Source of the DNA: Dromiciops gliroides
Taxonomy: Eukaryota > Chordata > Mammalia > Microbiotheria > Microbiotheriidae
Length of the DNA stretch: 64,000 nucleotides
NCBI RefSeq assembly: GCF_019393635.1
Contig: NC_057861.1
Span: 725,702,232-725,766,231, forward strand
Reading direction: 5' to 3'
Shown: in pieces, positions 21,850 to 33,139 of the stretch
How positions within the stretch are numbered: position 1 is the stretch's first letter
Layout: every line of letters begins with the position of its first letter
Position numbers and translations under genes: made by a program
The notes under the pieces: model-generated
What the model saw: the letters and a program-made list of their open reading frames with translations, nothing else
What the model was told of the DNA's origin: nothing
Databases searched by the model: none

Positions 21850-22605
21850 AGAGGGGAAAATTTTACTGTTTTTTGAGCTCAGGGATGAGACTGAAAATTT
21901 TCTAAAACAAGAGGAAACTCCTTCAACTAGTTACTAGCTTTTGAAATTAGCTTTTGCTGCAAACTTGATATTTATTTTTAATGAATTGAACCTAAAATCA
22001 CGTGGCAAAATAGAGCTTGTGTGCAAAGCTTATAACTCAGGTAAAGTCAGTTCTATGACAACTGAAGTTTTTTGAATCACCAATCTGCTGTACATACTTG
22101 TTGAGCTGTCCAAAGTTAAAAGAAGACACAAGATCTCCATTTTCTCACACAGATTTATGGTGAATGGTTTTTCCAGCTTAAACTACAGTTCCAGAAGTTT
22201 TCCAGACCTTAATGCAAGGGCAAAAGAAACATCCATATTTCAAAATTAATTTAGCTGTGCAATTGGGGAGTTTCCACTTAATATTCAATTGGAAGTGATT
22301 AATCTGCAATGTAATGATACAATAAAAGGAAACTATTAAGAGAGGAATCTAATAGAATTCTACAAATGCCTTTCAAGTGATGAATATGCTCAATTAAAAG
22401 TATGTGCTCATGAATAGATACCAATATTTGGCAGTACCTATTGGTGTGAAAAGACATTTTCAAAGATCAGCAGATGAACATTTGCAATCAATTTTGATGA
22501 TAGGTGACACTTAACTTTGTATCTCAATTAAATGAAATGCTATCCCCCTAAAAAGAATTCTGTTCTATATGTACTTTGAATTTCATCAATAAATAATTTG
22601 TGAAA
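21850..22605 (+). pseudogene. Decayed hAT-superfamily transposase C-terminal region
   Basis: Translated on the + strand, broken frames give FFELRDETENFLKQE (about 21870-21915), then AANLIFIFNELNLKSRGK (about 21955-22010), PLNIQLEVINLQCNDTIKGN (about 22277-22335), FYKCLSSDEYAQLK, FGSTYWCEKTFSK (about 22427-22467) and, after a frameshift, ADEHLQSILMIGD. The order and wording match the C-terminal half of hAT transposases and domesticated relatives (GTF2IRD2/ZBED5/FAM200-like): the LNELNLKLQGK segment, then the dimerisation motif with STY.CE.TFS and DEHLQS. At least four stops or frameshifts make it non-functional. An AATAAA near 22589 and a SINE at 22611 follow. It could be a relic of a marsupial hAT element or a processed copy of a domesticated gene. 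Confidence 0.7.
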
Positions 22606-22611
22606 GGTTGG

Positions 22612-22746
22612 GGTTTTTTTTTTGTGAGGCATTTGGGGTTAAGTGACTTGCCCAGGGTCACACAGCTAGTGTCAAGTGTCTGAGGTCGGATTTGAACTCA
22701 GGTCCTCCTGAATCCAGGGCCGGTGCTCTATCCACTGCACCACCTA
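22612..22746 (-). mobile_element. CORE-SINE, antisense, head truncated
   Basis: T tail to ccactgcaccaccta; the last bases of the tRNA-like head are missing. Confidence 0.88.
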
Positions 22747-22904
22747 TGTAATGTCCTCAATTTTACTGTCTGGCACTTTATGGGAAAATAGTTTGCCAGT
22801 CTGCTCTAACTGGATAAACCTTTTCTTGTTGGCAGCCTACCTGGATTATGAACTAAATGATTGGATCCTTGGGTTTAAAAGGATCTTTCCTTAAATGATT
22901 TCAA

Positions 22905-23850
22905 ATTATTTAATTTCTTTTTCTGTTTTTAAAAAAACTTAAAAGTTCAATTCTGTTCCTCCTACCTTCCCCACTTGAGAAAAGCAGGAAAATCCTTGTT
23001 ACAAACATCTATCAGGCAAAACGAATTCATACGTTATTTCTATCATTTTTAAAAAAGGTTTCAAAGTATACTTGAAAATCTTATCTTTCTATAAAGAGAT
23101 AGCATGTTTCATCTTCAGTTCAGTGTAACTCAATGCTCATTATGTTCATAGTTCCTAAGTCTTTCTTTTTTAACAATCTTTTTAAAAATTGAGTTCCAAC
23201 TTCTCTCCTTTTCTCCACTCATTGAGAAGGCAATCAATATGGTATCAGTTATACGTCAGGTCATGTAAAATATGACCTAAGTTTTTCTTTATAGTATTGC
23301 TCTTGAATGTAATGTTCTCCTGGTTCTGCTCTTTTCATTCTGTATCAGTTCATATAAGTCTTCCTGGGTTTTTTTGAAACCATACCTGTTCATTTATTAC
23401 TGCTTATGAGTTTTTCCATGAAGGAATGTAAACAGTTTAACCTTTTAATTTTTTTCCTGTTTATGTTTTTATGTTTCTCTAGGGTCTTGTATTTGAAAGT
23501 CAAATTCTCCATTCAGTTCAGGTCTTTTAATCACGAATACCTGAAAGTCCTCTTTTGTTGAAGTCCTATTTTTTCCTCTGAAAGATTATACACAGTTTTG
23601 CTGGATTGGTGATTCTTGGTTGTAATCCCAATTCCTTTGCCCTCTGGAATATCATTCCATGCCCTCTGGTCCTTTACTGTAGAAGCTGCTACATTTTGTG
23701 CTATCCTGACTGAGTGGCTCCACAATACTTGAATTCTTTCTTTATGGCAGCTTGCAAAATTTTCTTCTTGACCTGGGAGCTCTGGAATTTGGCTGTAATA
23801 TTCCTGGGAGTTTTCCTTTTCCGATCTCTTTCAGGAAGTATCATTTATTA
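22905..23850 (-). mobile_element. L1-derived element with ORF1 next to 3'UTR, minus strand
   Basis: 23465-23850 is ORF1 C-terminal sequence in antisense; the minus strand encodes SVRIAQNVAASTVKDQRAWN, which also occurs (as VRIAQDLAAATLQDQRAWN) in the element at 61 kb. Below it, 22905-23410 is L1 3'UTR-like (aattgagttccaacttctct; tgtatcagttcatataagtc). No ORF2 text lies between. Confidence 0.55.
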
Positions 23851-23854
23851 CTGG

Positions 23855-24330
23855 TAGTTCTTGCTTTACATAGATTTGCATCACACAGATTCTACTTTAC
23901 AAAGTATTCCAAAAGAAATCTGGCATTCTAAAGAAACAATTTCTGCTGTGCCCTCCGGGCCCCCCCCAAATCCCAAATGAAAGCAGAAGAATGGACTGTG
24001 GAGAGACTGCCACTTCTTTTGAGACCACCTGCCCAAGTGTCTGTTATCCCCTCCCATCTTTCTTCCATTAATCCATGTTGTGGAGTACTGTGCAGTGTCC
24101 CCATCTCCCACCTTTTGTCCATCCTCTCCTGTCTGTTGGCTCGGTCTGCTCTGCCTCTTGAGTCCTTGCCAGCCCTTGCCCCTTGTGTTCTTTCTCCTTC
24201 AATCACTTCCTTTGTCCCTGACCCCCACGTGTCCTTGAACCCTGTGCCAGTCCCTTTCCTCCACTGGCATGCAGTCCCCCTACCTACTTCCCTTCCTCCT
24301 TTCCCTGCTTCAGGGCAAATTCACATTATG
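23855..24330. repeat. C-rich segment, possible DNA transposon
   Basis: Starts agttcttgctttacatagat and ends gcaaattcacattatg, with a C/T-rich interior. A second segment with the same start and a similar interior is at 52860-53260. A 183-codon open frame (23977-24528) covers it but is low-complexity and resembles no protein I know. Confidence 0.35.
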
Positions 24331-24825
24331 TTGCTCTACTCTTTTGCTGCCACAAAAAACTACAATAAATATTTTTGCTACATATGGCCAAATTGTTTTT
24401 CAAAGTTCTACCAATTAAGAATTACACTAGCCTGTTCTTTTCATGGTCACCCAGTCAATTTTGAATTTTTCTCTTCTAATTCTCTGTTCATTTGCAGTTT
24501 TTCATTCTTAGATTTCGAGCACTTCTAAAGATGGTTATTGATCATTTGAGCTTTTGAGAAACCATTTGTTGATGCTCTCTGTTTATTTGGGGATAGCTCT
24601 TGTAATGTTACAGAGTTTGGATATCAGACTTTGAATAAGGCACACTACATCAAGATTAATGGAAGTATATCCAAATTGAAGAGTTACTGTTATCTTGCAT
24701 CCTTTTTCATAATTAGGAGATTTTATGGTTTTGTTGTCTCAAAGTGTCCCAGGTTTTAGCTTATCTGTAATGCATGTTGGTATGAAAATTACAGAAAAGA
24801 GAACCAGTCAACTGGATTAAGTTGA
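24331..24825. other. Intron 2, possible L1-like patches
   Basis: 24340-24520 has faint L1 3'-end wording (aaataatattttgctac-like; tctaccaattaagaattaca). Nothing firm, no gene. Confidence 0.35.
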
Positions 24826-24828
24826 CAT

Positions 24829-25128
24829 ACTTATCCCTTCTATATCTTGCAGTTTCAGTGTATCACCAGTTGGCATAGGAAAGTAAATGGGAATTTCAGG
24901 TAGTTTGTGGAAGCTGCACATACCTGTGAAGGCCAACAGATGACACAGAAAGTTTAGAAACCTGGAAATGGACAAAATATTTGTAGTATTATATAATAGC
25001 AACATTTTATCTTTTAGTACTATAATAATGCAGACTTCGATATGAAGAGAGGGCCAAAAAATATATGGGTATTTTCCAGATTGTGGGGATACTGAGCCCT
25101 TAAACCCTGTGATATAGAAGGGATAACT
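24829..25128. mobile_element. 300-bp MITE with terminal inverted repeats
   Basis: TTATCCCTTCTATATC (24831-24846) is the exact inverse of GATATAGAAGGGATAA (25111-25126). The interior has gtggaagctgcacatacctg. No coding capacity. Looks like a TcMar-type non-autonomous element. Confidence 0.65.
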
Positions 25129-25304
25129 ATACTAAGAATCTTTATTAATTTGATGTTTGGACTCGTCCCAAATTATATTGCATCCTAAATTATACTCTAT
25201 CATAAATTATACTACAGTTTCTTTAGGAATAAGTTATTAGGAAGCCAAGAACTTGGAGTGGAAAGAAATAGGGTTCAGGGGAAAGAAGGAAGAGCTTAAC
25301 TTTT

Positions 25305-25467
25305 TTGTTTTGTTTTTGGTTTTTTTTTGCAGGGCAATGAGGGTTAAGTGACTTGCCCAGGGTCACACAGCTAGTTAAGTGTTAAATGTCTGAGGCCGGA
25401 TTTGAACTCAGGTACTCCTGACTCCAGGGCCAGTGCTCTATCCACTGCGCCACCTAGCTGCCCCCCT
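25305..25467 (-). mobile_element. Marsupial CORE-SINE, antisense
   Basis: Duplication AGCTTAACTTTT at 25293-25304 and 25468-25479. Confidence 0.94.
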
Positions 25468-25479
25468 AGCTTAACTTTT

Positions 25480-26340
25480 AAAAGTATTATTTTTTAAGTT
25501 ACGGAGTTTGAGTAGTAGAAGTTGTGAGGTGGTTGAAAAAATATACTTGGGGAAACACTTCTAGACTAAAAAGGAACCAGATTTGCGTGGGGGATTTGAT
25601 TTTCATTGTCTCTAATCCATCAGCTGAAAGAACACTTGTGGGTACGCGATCGAGTGCGTGTTAGGTAACTGTTAATTACAGTATTTGACTAAATGGAACC
25701 TCTCTGCTTCCTGGAAACCTTAAATTATATGGAACTCTTTGAGAAATGTCAAACCAGAGAATTGTTTGAAGTCACCTTTTGTGATATTGAGATGTACATT
25801 ACTCCTGGTGAGGACATTTTCCTCATGAAATGAAAATCTGCACCTGTTCCTCACTAAGAGGGACTTGCCCATTATATTCCAGAAGGACTAACTTGAATTC
25901 AGCTCTTGCTGAGTTTGAGCAGCTAATTAACTTCATTTTTCTAACAAGCCAGTGCAACAAATCTCCAATTTTTTGACCATTTCAATGCCCTAGACAAGAC
26001 TAAAAGTAATAAAGTTTTGCTACTCAAGTCAAAAATTATCTTAAGATTCCAGAATGCTTTTTTATAAGAGGTACTATGTTGGAAGAGAGCTGTTTAATGA
26101 CTTTTTTTTACAGTAAATAAGAAGCAAAGGGGGAGATCTTTTATATACTCTTTCTACCTTTCAGTTAATTGTATGACTGTAAGGATGTGACCTTACATTT
26201 AGATAATAGTGTAGATAGTGTATAATATAATAATGTAGATATAAATGGTATATCTAGATAATAAAGATAAGCTCCAAATTTTATACATGTACACATATAT
26301 TATGTGTATATTGTGACTTTTATATAGCTGGCTAGCTATC
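25480..26340. other. Intron 2, unique-looking; candidate conserved element
   Basis: No repeat recognised across 25500-26070. It holds a CpG-bearing patch (gtacgcgatcgagtgcgtgt, 25640-25660), unusual in this intron, and homeodomain-like TTAATTAC and GCTAATTAAC. 26200-26320 is AT-rich simple sequence. Confidence 0.4.
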
Positions 26341-26365
26341 TGACTGCTGCTAGCTACCTAAGCCA

Positions 26366-26935
26366 GTCTGTGAGGGGGGTTTAAAAGACCCCCAGGTTAA
26401 TTAAGGCCCTTACGGGGACCCAATCAGTGAGGGCCTGCCTCCTCCCCAACTGCTTCCCCGGACTGATAAGAAAAAGCCTCTTTCAATTTGACAACAAAAA
26501 ACAGGGTTTATTAATATGCACAAACTTAGAAGTAAGGATAAAGAACAAGTAGGATATATGACCTGTAACCTCAGCTGCTTCTCCTTTCTCTATCCCCCTG
26601 CGTCTCTCACCTGTGGGTGTGGGTATGGCTGCGACTGCTCCTCTCACCCCCCCCCCCCACTCCCCCCTGCTCTAAGTCTCCTTCACTCCAGCTCCCCTGT
26701 GCTGCTTCTGTCCTCTGCCTCTGCTTTCTCAGTCCTCCTTCTATGTCTACCCCCAGTCTATAAAACTCTTCTCTCCCCTGAGAGGCACACCAAGTTATTT
26801 TGCTGGCGCCCCCAGACTGCCGAGGCTTCCCCTGCATTTCCCCCCTAAGCAGGGCATGGGCTGGATGTAGAGCGAGGCTTGCAGCCCCAAGGGACTAGGG
26901 GACCTGTTGGGAAGCTGAGGCTAATTTTAGCCTCT
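26366..26935 (-). mobile_element. Possible LTR or other retroelement, minus strand
   Basis: Compositionally distinct from its flanks. Begins tgtgaggggggtttaaaaga and is C-rich with a C run at 26647-26660. The minus strand has TTAATAAACC (rc of about 26507-26515), a possible polyadenylation signal. No matching copy or clear duplication was found, so the call is weak. Confidence 0.3.
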
Positions 26936-27169
26936 TAGAATACATAGATACCATTTGTATCTATAACATGCTGTTTTAATTTGGAGGATTTTGCCAAGTT
27001 CTTAATGATTTCTCTACTTTATTCTATGTAACAGATTTTGACACATAAACTACAGTATCTTCATGGTGGTCCTTTTGTAAATGTTTAATCCTAAGTATGT
27101 AAGGAGACCAAATGTCCCATGAAGTAATATTTTTTCTTCCTTTTTATTCATGATAAAACCAATTTCACC

Positions 27170-28010
27170 TACACCATTTTGCTTTTCATTTATTTTTTAC
27201 TTTAAAAAATAATTGATCTCTCTCTACCCTACACTCTTTAAAAAGGGGGTGGAGGACCCCTTGTAACAAATGTACATAAAATTAATTCCTGTATTTAATA
27301 ATCTTGTCCTAAAATGTATATCTCATTCTGCCACACCATGAACATTCTTCATTGATCCTCTGAAATTGATCATGCATTAAGGGTTCTTATATTTTTCAGA
27401 ATTGTTTCTCTTTACAATAGAATTACTGTATAAATTATACTTTCTTAATTTTTTTCATTTCACTTGGCATCAGTTCATACAAGTTTCCCCGTCTTTACTC
27501 TAAACCAATTCTTTTCATTATTTCTTGGGTCAGTTGGGGTCAGTTGATGTGCTCAGGGTCACATAGTGAATAAGTATCTGAGGTCTGATTTGAACTCTGG
27601 TCCTCTGACTCTGGGTATGGTGCTCTATTCAATGTGCCTTTTCGTTATTCTTTATAAAATAGCAGTATTCCATTTCAGCCCTTCCTTAACCTCTTATTTT
27701 CCAGTTCCTTGCCATTAAAAAATGAATTAGTTTGAAGTATTTTGGTTTATATGGGTTATCCTTTTCTTTCTCTGATTTCTTTGGAGGATGGGTCTAATGT
27801 TTACATTACGAGGTCAAAGGGCATGGTCAGTTTAGTGATTTATAGCATTTTAAAATTGGCTCTACCAATTCAGTTACCATTTTCCTTTCATGGCCTTTCC
27901 AACATTTCTCAGTCTTTTTTTGTCTCATCTACAGAATCTGAGGTAGAACCTCAGAATTGCCTTAATCGTAATTTCTCTAAGTAGTAGTGATTGGGGAAAG
28001 TTTTTTATGT
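27170..28010 (-). mobile_element. L1-like 3' region, minus strand
   Basis: Antisense L1 text: acttggcatcagttcataca, aaatagcagtattccatttc, tttatatgggttatcc, gaggtcaaagggcatggtca, aattggctctaccaattcag, tctgaggtagaacctcagaa. Split by a decayed SINE. Confidence 0.6.
27526..27640 (-). mobile_element. Old CORE-SINE or MIR fragment, antisense
   Basis: gctcagggtcacatagtgaa, tctgatttgaactctggtcc and gtgctctattcaatgtgcc; more diverged than the other SINEs. Confidence 0.6.
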
Positions 28011-28239
28011 GGTTGTTGCTAGCTTGCCATCTTTGCTTGAATGCAGTTTTCTTTTGTTTGATTTCATTTATAGTGAGAATGTCAGTATTAATAGGACTTT
28101 TCCTCTAGTAGACTTAGCACTTGTGACTTACTAGGCAAAAGGGTTTTACATTTACTTTTCAGGTTTTTTTAAATGAATATAGAAAATCTAAAAACGTACG
28201 CATGCATGTATGTGTGGTGTGAAACTTAGGAACAGTTGA

Positions 28240-28440
28240 CACCCATTTCTCCTGTCTGTGTCTTGTCTGTACACAGTTGTCTGTAGGTTGTCTTTTCCAT
28301 TAGAGTAGATTGTGAGCTCTTTTCCAGGGGCAGGGACTGTTGTTGCCTTTCTTCATATTTTCAGCACTTTGTACAGTGGCACCTAGCATAAAGGAGATGC
28401 TTTAATAAATGCTTGCTGTGACTACTGGTAGGCCTCTTCT
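28240..28440 (+). repeat. L2-like 3' end
   Basis: tgtctgtaggttgtcttttc, agattgtgagctcttttcca, ggcagggactgt and aataaatgcttgctgtgac follow the L2 3' end in order. Confidence 0.6.
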
Positions 28441-28900
28441 CCTTTCCTTAGGTTGCATAGATTCATATGCACTTGGAATGAAGAGATTAGCTTGTGTATA
28501 CTTTGACGTTAGTATCCACTATTTAATGTTCTTTTTAGTTTAGTTAACCATATTCTTTTGGGGGGCAGGTTTACTTTTACTTCTCATTAAGTTTTATTTT
28601 CCCAAATTATATGTAAATACACATTTTGACATCAAATGATGTGTTTATCATATTCTTAAAAGTGCTGAGACAGTTTCTAGTATCTTGTTTGATCTAGTAT
28701 TGGTGGAAAGAAATTTCATTCCAAGTTTCTCTACTGCTTATCTCAGATCTATATATTTAGATATCCAGACATCCAGACTTGTGTAATGATGAGCAAAATG
28801 GGATTCTGTTTTTTAATGTCCATTTAGCTCCTTGAAAAAAATGAAAATGAAAATCTTCATTCTTATTTTTTTAGAATTCTCTTGAGCATCATCTAGGTTA
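28441..28900. other. Intron 2, nothing recognised
   Basis: Old L1-like wording near 28590-28640 (cattaagttttattttccca). No gene. Confidence 0.35.
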
Positions 28901-28904
28901 GAGT

Positions 28905-29065
28905 CAATTAAGCATTTATTAAATGCCTATTACATGCTAGGCACTTTGCTGGTTGCTGAGAATATAAAAGATGAAATAATCTTTATGAAGGAATTTACAT
29001 TCTGATTGGGAAGATGTTGGTATACAAGAGCATAAAATATAAAGTGAATCAACATAAATTATTCA
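28905..29065. repeat. L2-like fragment
   Basis: aagcatttattaaatgccta, acatgctaggcactttgctg, gaatttacattctgattgg. Confidence 0.55.
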
Positions 29066-29189
29066 GAGTAGTTAAATATTAAGAGTAAGTTTTAAGCCAC
29101 TTGGGAAGTTTTTACTTCCCATGTACTTGAGAAGTTTTTACTCTTAAATTCTGAGCCAATGACATTTAGGATTAAGAATTAGGATTAAG

Positions 29190-29341
29190 GAAGCAGGTAG
29201 GTGGAGGTGGATAAAGCACGGGCCCTGGAGTCAACAGGACCTGAGTTCAAATTTGGCCTCAGACACGTGACACTTACTAGCTGTGTGACCCTGGACAAGT
29301 CACTTAACCCTCATTGCCCCACCCCCCCAAAACACCCCAAA
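29190..29341 (+). mobile_element. Marsupial CORE-SINE, sense
   Basis: aagcaggtaggtggaggtgg through acttaaccctcattgcccca; the A box is slightly decayed. Confidence 0.9.
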
Positions 29342-29479
29342 ATTAACATTATGCCTTCCCTTTATCTTTGAATTGATCTTTAATTTTGTGTCTTTCACTA
29401 CTGTTTACTGATGTCTGGTGGTTAGATTTAGCTAGTAAAAGGGTAAGACATTTTTATTGTAGATGATGTCAATTTTCAT

Positions 29480-30620
29480 ATGATTTTGTTTTGTGAAACA
29501 AACCTTGGCTTTGTTACTGAGTGACTGGTTTTAGTAGATACATTGGATAGAATTTGGATTTTTGGACCCTGACTATGATATAGGAGTCACAGAAGGCTCT
29601 TAATGAGAGCATTTAGAAATGCAAATAGTGTTTCCTAAAGGCTAGCATGGTTTAATTAAAAACTGGTGATTCCAGACTAGATTGTACATTGGGAAAAGTT
29701 TTTGTACATGTTCCTTTTTTCACCTGAAAGAATTTCTTGATTTAATGGTAATTTCATATTTTATAAATGTGTGGGAAGCCATGAATTACTATTCTGGATT
29801 TCATTCTGGACACTCATAACTGGTTAGTTAAGTGGAAAGGACCAAACCTTGGGAGGCAGTGCCCATGCTGATTCTGAAGGATACTATATTGAGCATAGTC
29901 TATTTATTTACCTCAGACTAAACAAGAATAGAGTTCATAGTTCCAATAGAGTCTGGGTAGGGTTCCTAAGGGCAGTTGGCTCAAAATGGGTAGAAAACAT
30001 TTGAGGGAAAATTTCTGTTTATTTGGTAAGAAATAACTTTTGATGATGGGGGGAAAAGGCAGATTGCTATGACTGCACAGGGAGCTCATTACTGACCTCA
30101 GATTTTAAAGACATATACAAAATAATGGGGGGAAAGGTAACCAAATCATTCAGAAGTGACAGGGTCATGTAAGGATCATGTAAGCAAGTGGTTTTTTTGT
30201 TTTGTTTTGTGGGTTGGTTTTTTTTTTGTGGATAAACAAGTCTTTACATCAGTATTAACTGAAACCTTGAAAAGACAAAAATGCTAGAATGTGGTACCTG
30301 AATGCAATAGGCTATCACTGTCAGAAAGTATGCATATGTGGAATATAGGAAAACAGAGTAAGCTGGACCAGGACAATTGTCTACCCAATGAATACGTTAA
30401 TAGACAAAAAAAACTGCAGATCATGAAATTCTAATGATCTCAAAGAAGAGATGAAACTGACATTTCTCTCCCTTTGCAGAAATGGGGGGAAGGGAGGCAG
30501 TTATCTAGGGGTATAGAACATTGTAACCAATGTCAGACTTTTTGTTAGCTTGTAGAATGCTGTGTGTATGTAGAGATACATTGGGACTTGGAGAGGTTGT
30601 AAAAATAAAAGGGTTATGTT
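29480..30620 (+). repeat. CR1/L3-like text, then unassigned DNA
   Basis: 29640-29690 (agcatggtttaattaaaaac; ggtgattccagactag) resembles the CR1/L3 agccagcatggcttcatcaa ... agactaac segment. Beyond 29850 the origin is unclear. No gene. Confidence 0.4.
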
Positions 30621-30834
30621 AGGGAAGAGGAAGTCATAGGAATAAGGGTGCTTGTTTTGTACATATAGAAAGATGATAAAGGGGAGAAATCAGAATTGCT
30701 TAAGTTTTTCTTCATTTCCTTATAAGCCTTTATCTTTGGACTAAAAAGCATAGTGTAATTGGCTGTTGCTCTCACTTAATTCAATTAACTTTATGGAAGA
30801 ACTACATTCTAATTTATTGAAATAACTTGACAAA

Positions 30835-31010
30835 ATAACTACTACTCGCATTTATATAATGCTTCAAGTTCAGCAAAAGCGTGTCATACATCGTCCTAAT
30901 TGCTTCTCAAAATCCGCCAGTGAAGTGTTTGGGAGTCTTAATCCCCATTTTACAGGTGAGAAAACTAAAGCTGACAAGTGCTAATAAGTGTCACCAGATG
31001 GTGATCTTTG
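30835..31010 (-). repeat. MIR-like fragment
   Basis: catttatataatgcttcaag, cccattttacaggtgagaaa, aactaaagctgacaag follow MIR with flanking text. Confidence 0.55.
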
Positions 31011-31084
31011 AGAAATTAGGGTGAAAAGCAGGAATCATAGGACGTGGGGTGGGAAATTTTTTCTTAAAGGGTAAGAAAGTTAAT

Positions 31085-31560
31085 ATTTCAAACTTCTTTG
31101 TGAGATTGATGTTAGTTCCTAGTTAAATTCCTGAACAGATTATTAAATAATCTTCAAATACTTAGAAGAAGGAAGCTGTGATCACTATAAGCCATGATAG
31201 GTTTATTGAGAACCAAATCATGCAAGATTAATTTAATTTTTTTATTTTTTGGCCAGCTAGTGGATCCAGGGGAATGCACAGTAGAAGTGGTATATCTAGA
31301 TTTTATCACTGTTTTTGAAAACTTCCTGAGTCATTGAAAGATGTTGAGATATAAACAGGACAAGAATATAGTTAGATGGGTTTAGAACTGATTGGCCAAA
31401 TCAGTTTAGAAGGGAAAAAGCAACAGCACTATCCATCTGATTCTGTACAACATTTTTATCAAGGACTTGGAGTGAATGCTTTGGACACCTAAGCAGTGAC
31501 TTGCCAGATCCATAATTGACTGAAACAGTATTTGACTTCCTGATTCTAAGTCCAACACTA
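31085..31560 (+). mobile_element. CR1/L3-like LINE fragment
   Basis: ataagccatgataggtttat, caaatcatgcaagattaatt, ggatccaggggaatgcacag, tggtatatctagattttatc match the CR1/L3 reverse-transcriptase region in order. Decayed. Confidence 0.6.
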
Positions 31561-31639
31561 TCCACTAAACCACCTGTGTACTCTACAAGTATTGGGGGTG
31601 GGGTGGGAGAGGGGTCACAAAATGTCCCATGATCATAGT

Positions 31640-31850
31640 TTTTTTAAAGGCTGGAAGGCACTTTAGAGACCATCAAGTTATTTCATTTACTTGTTCCCAA
31701 GTGCTTGAACTGCCAGTCTTTGAATCCAAAGCTCTGTCTAGGTCCTCTAGCCTAGGCCATCCACAGAATTAATATTATCACCAACATCCTTGACAAGTGC
31801 TCATCCAGCACAAAGAAGACTGTATAGGAATCTTGCTACATCCTGGAGCA
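31640..31850. repeat. MIR-like fragment
   Basis: ggctggaaggcactttagag and accatcaagtt follow the gaaggaccttagagatcatc phrase that borders MIRs. Confidence 0.4.
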
Positions 31851-31859
31851 GATTATTCC

Positions 31860-32590
31860 ATTTTTTGGACAGTTATAATTTCCGTGTCCCTTTCTCATGT
31901 TAAATTGTGAGAAATGAAATCTCCCAGTAACAGTAAAATGTATATTTTCCTATCCAGCTTTGCAACCTTTGCTTTTCCCTTTTCCCAATATATCTTTAGC
32001 ATAGTGCCTAATAAATCTGTTTTATCTTTCTATCCTCCCTTGCCCCCAGAGCCATTCCTTGTAACAATAAAAAAAGAAAAGGAAAAGCAGTTTGTCAAGA
32101 CAGCACATCACCTAGGACTAACATATGCAGTCCCCCTTCTGTGCAAAAAGTAAAGGATGGTACATTTCCTCATCTCTGAGGCCAGGCTTGGTCATTGTAA
32201 TTATATAGTGTTCTACGTTTTTGTTTTAGGCATTAGGTTCTTTGTGTCCTGTTTTTCTAGTTTTGTTTCGCTTTGAATCAGTTTGTCTTGTGTTTTTCAG
32301 TTTTATATTCTTCATTTCCTATTAATATTTCATATCATTCATGTATCAGAATTTCTTTAGCCATTCCTTTATCAATGACCATCTAATTTACATGGCGCCC
32401 CCCCCCCCCCCTTTGCTACTACAAAAAGTGCAGCTATGTGTGTGGAGCGGAGGGGGTGTATCTCTGTGTTCTTTGACCTCCTTGGGATATATACCTAGCA
32501 GTGAGATCTGTTTTACTCTGTCTCTTTCTTAGCATTTTTCCAAATTGCTTTCTAGATGCCAACTCAGTAACTTTCATGATTTTATGACTA
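31860..32590 (-). mobile_element. L1-like 3' region, minus strand
   Basis: Antisense L1 text: tttctttagccattccttta, ttgctactacaaaaagtgca, tgacctccttgggatatata, cctagcagtgagatctg, ccaaattgctttctagatgc. A C run lies at 32397-32411. Confidence 0.6.
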
Positions 32591-33135
32591 GCTTGTCATA
32601 AACTAGGGTACTATGACATTAGTTTTAGTAGGTGTGATCTGATTCAGTAATCTGAGTCTATATTAACAACTTGTTACAATTGAGTTCTGTCGTGAGTCAA
32701 ATCTATAGCCAACCTGTATTTTGTGATCAGGACACGTAACATGGATGTTTTGAAAACTCACCGATGATGCTCAAGCTTCATCTTAATGATTAATTTTGGT
32801 CTTTTCCAAATAGAAACCAAAATACCCAGAGATATTGAATATAGAGCATCCATCAAGGAAGAAGGGCAATTTAGGTTTTTATTCCTTCCTTTGAACTTCA
32901 GTTAATTCTGCTTGTAGGTGTTCAGAAGCAGCAAAATGGCCAGGCACAACTAGACTATTTGTAGTAGCAAAGAAAGAAAACAAATTAGGAAAGAGGGTTT
33001 GTAGTAGACTGATGCAGAATGTCAGGTCCTCAGAGTTGGACTGTTCATAATTCAGTGTTCATAATTCAGATTTCCCATTAGTTGGTATTTTGTTAGCTCA
33101 AGGACATCAAAAGATATCAAATATACCAAAATAAA
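32591..33135. other. Intron 2, nothing recognised
   Basis: No gene; gttcataattcagtgttcat is a small local duplication near 33044-33072. Confidence 0.35.
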
Positions 33136-33139
33136 CATA

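Noticed and set aside
23977..24528. 183-codon frame
   Set aside because: Pro/Ser/Leu-rich, low complexity, inside a repeat-like C-rich segment; no recognisable domain or splice context.
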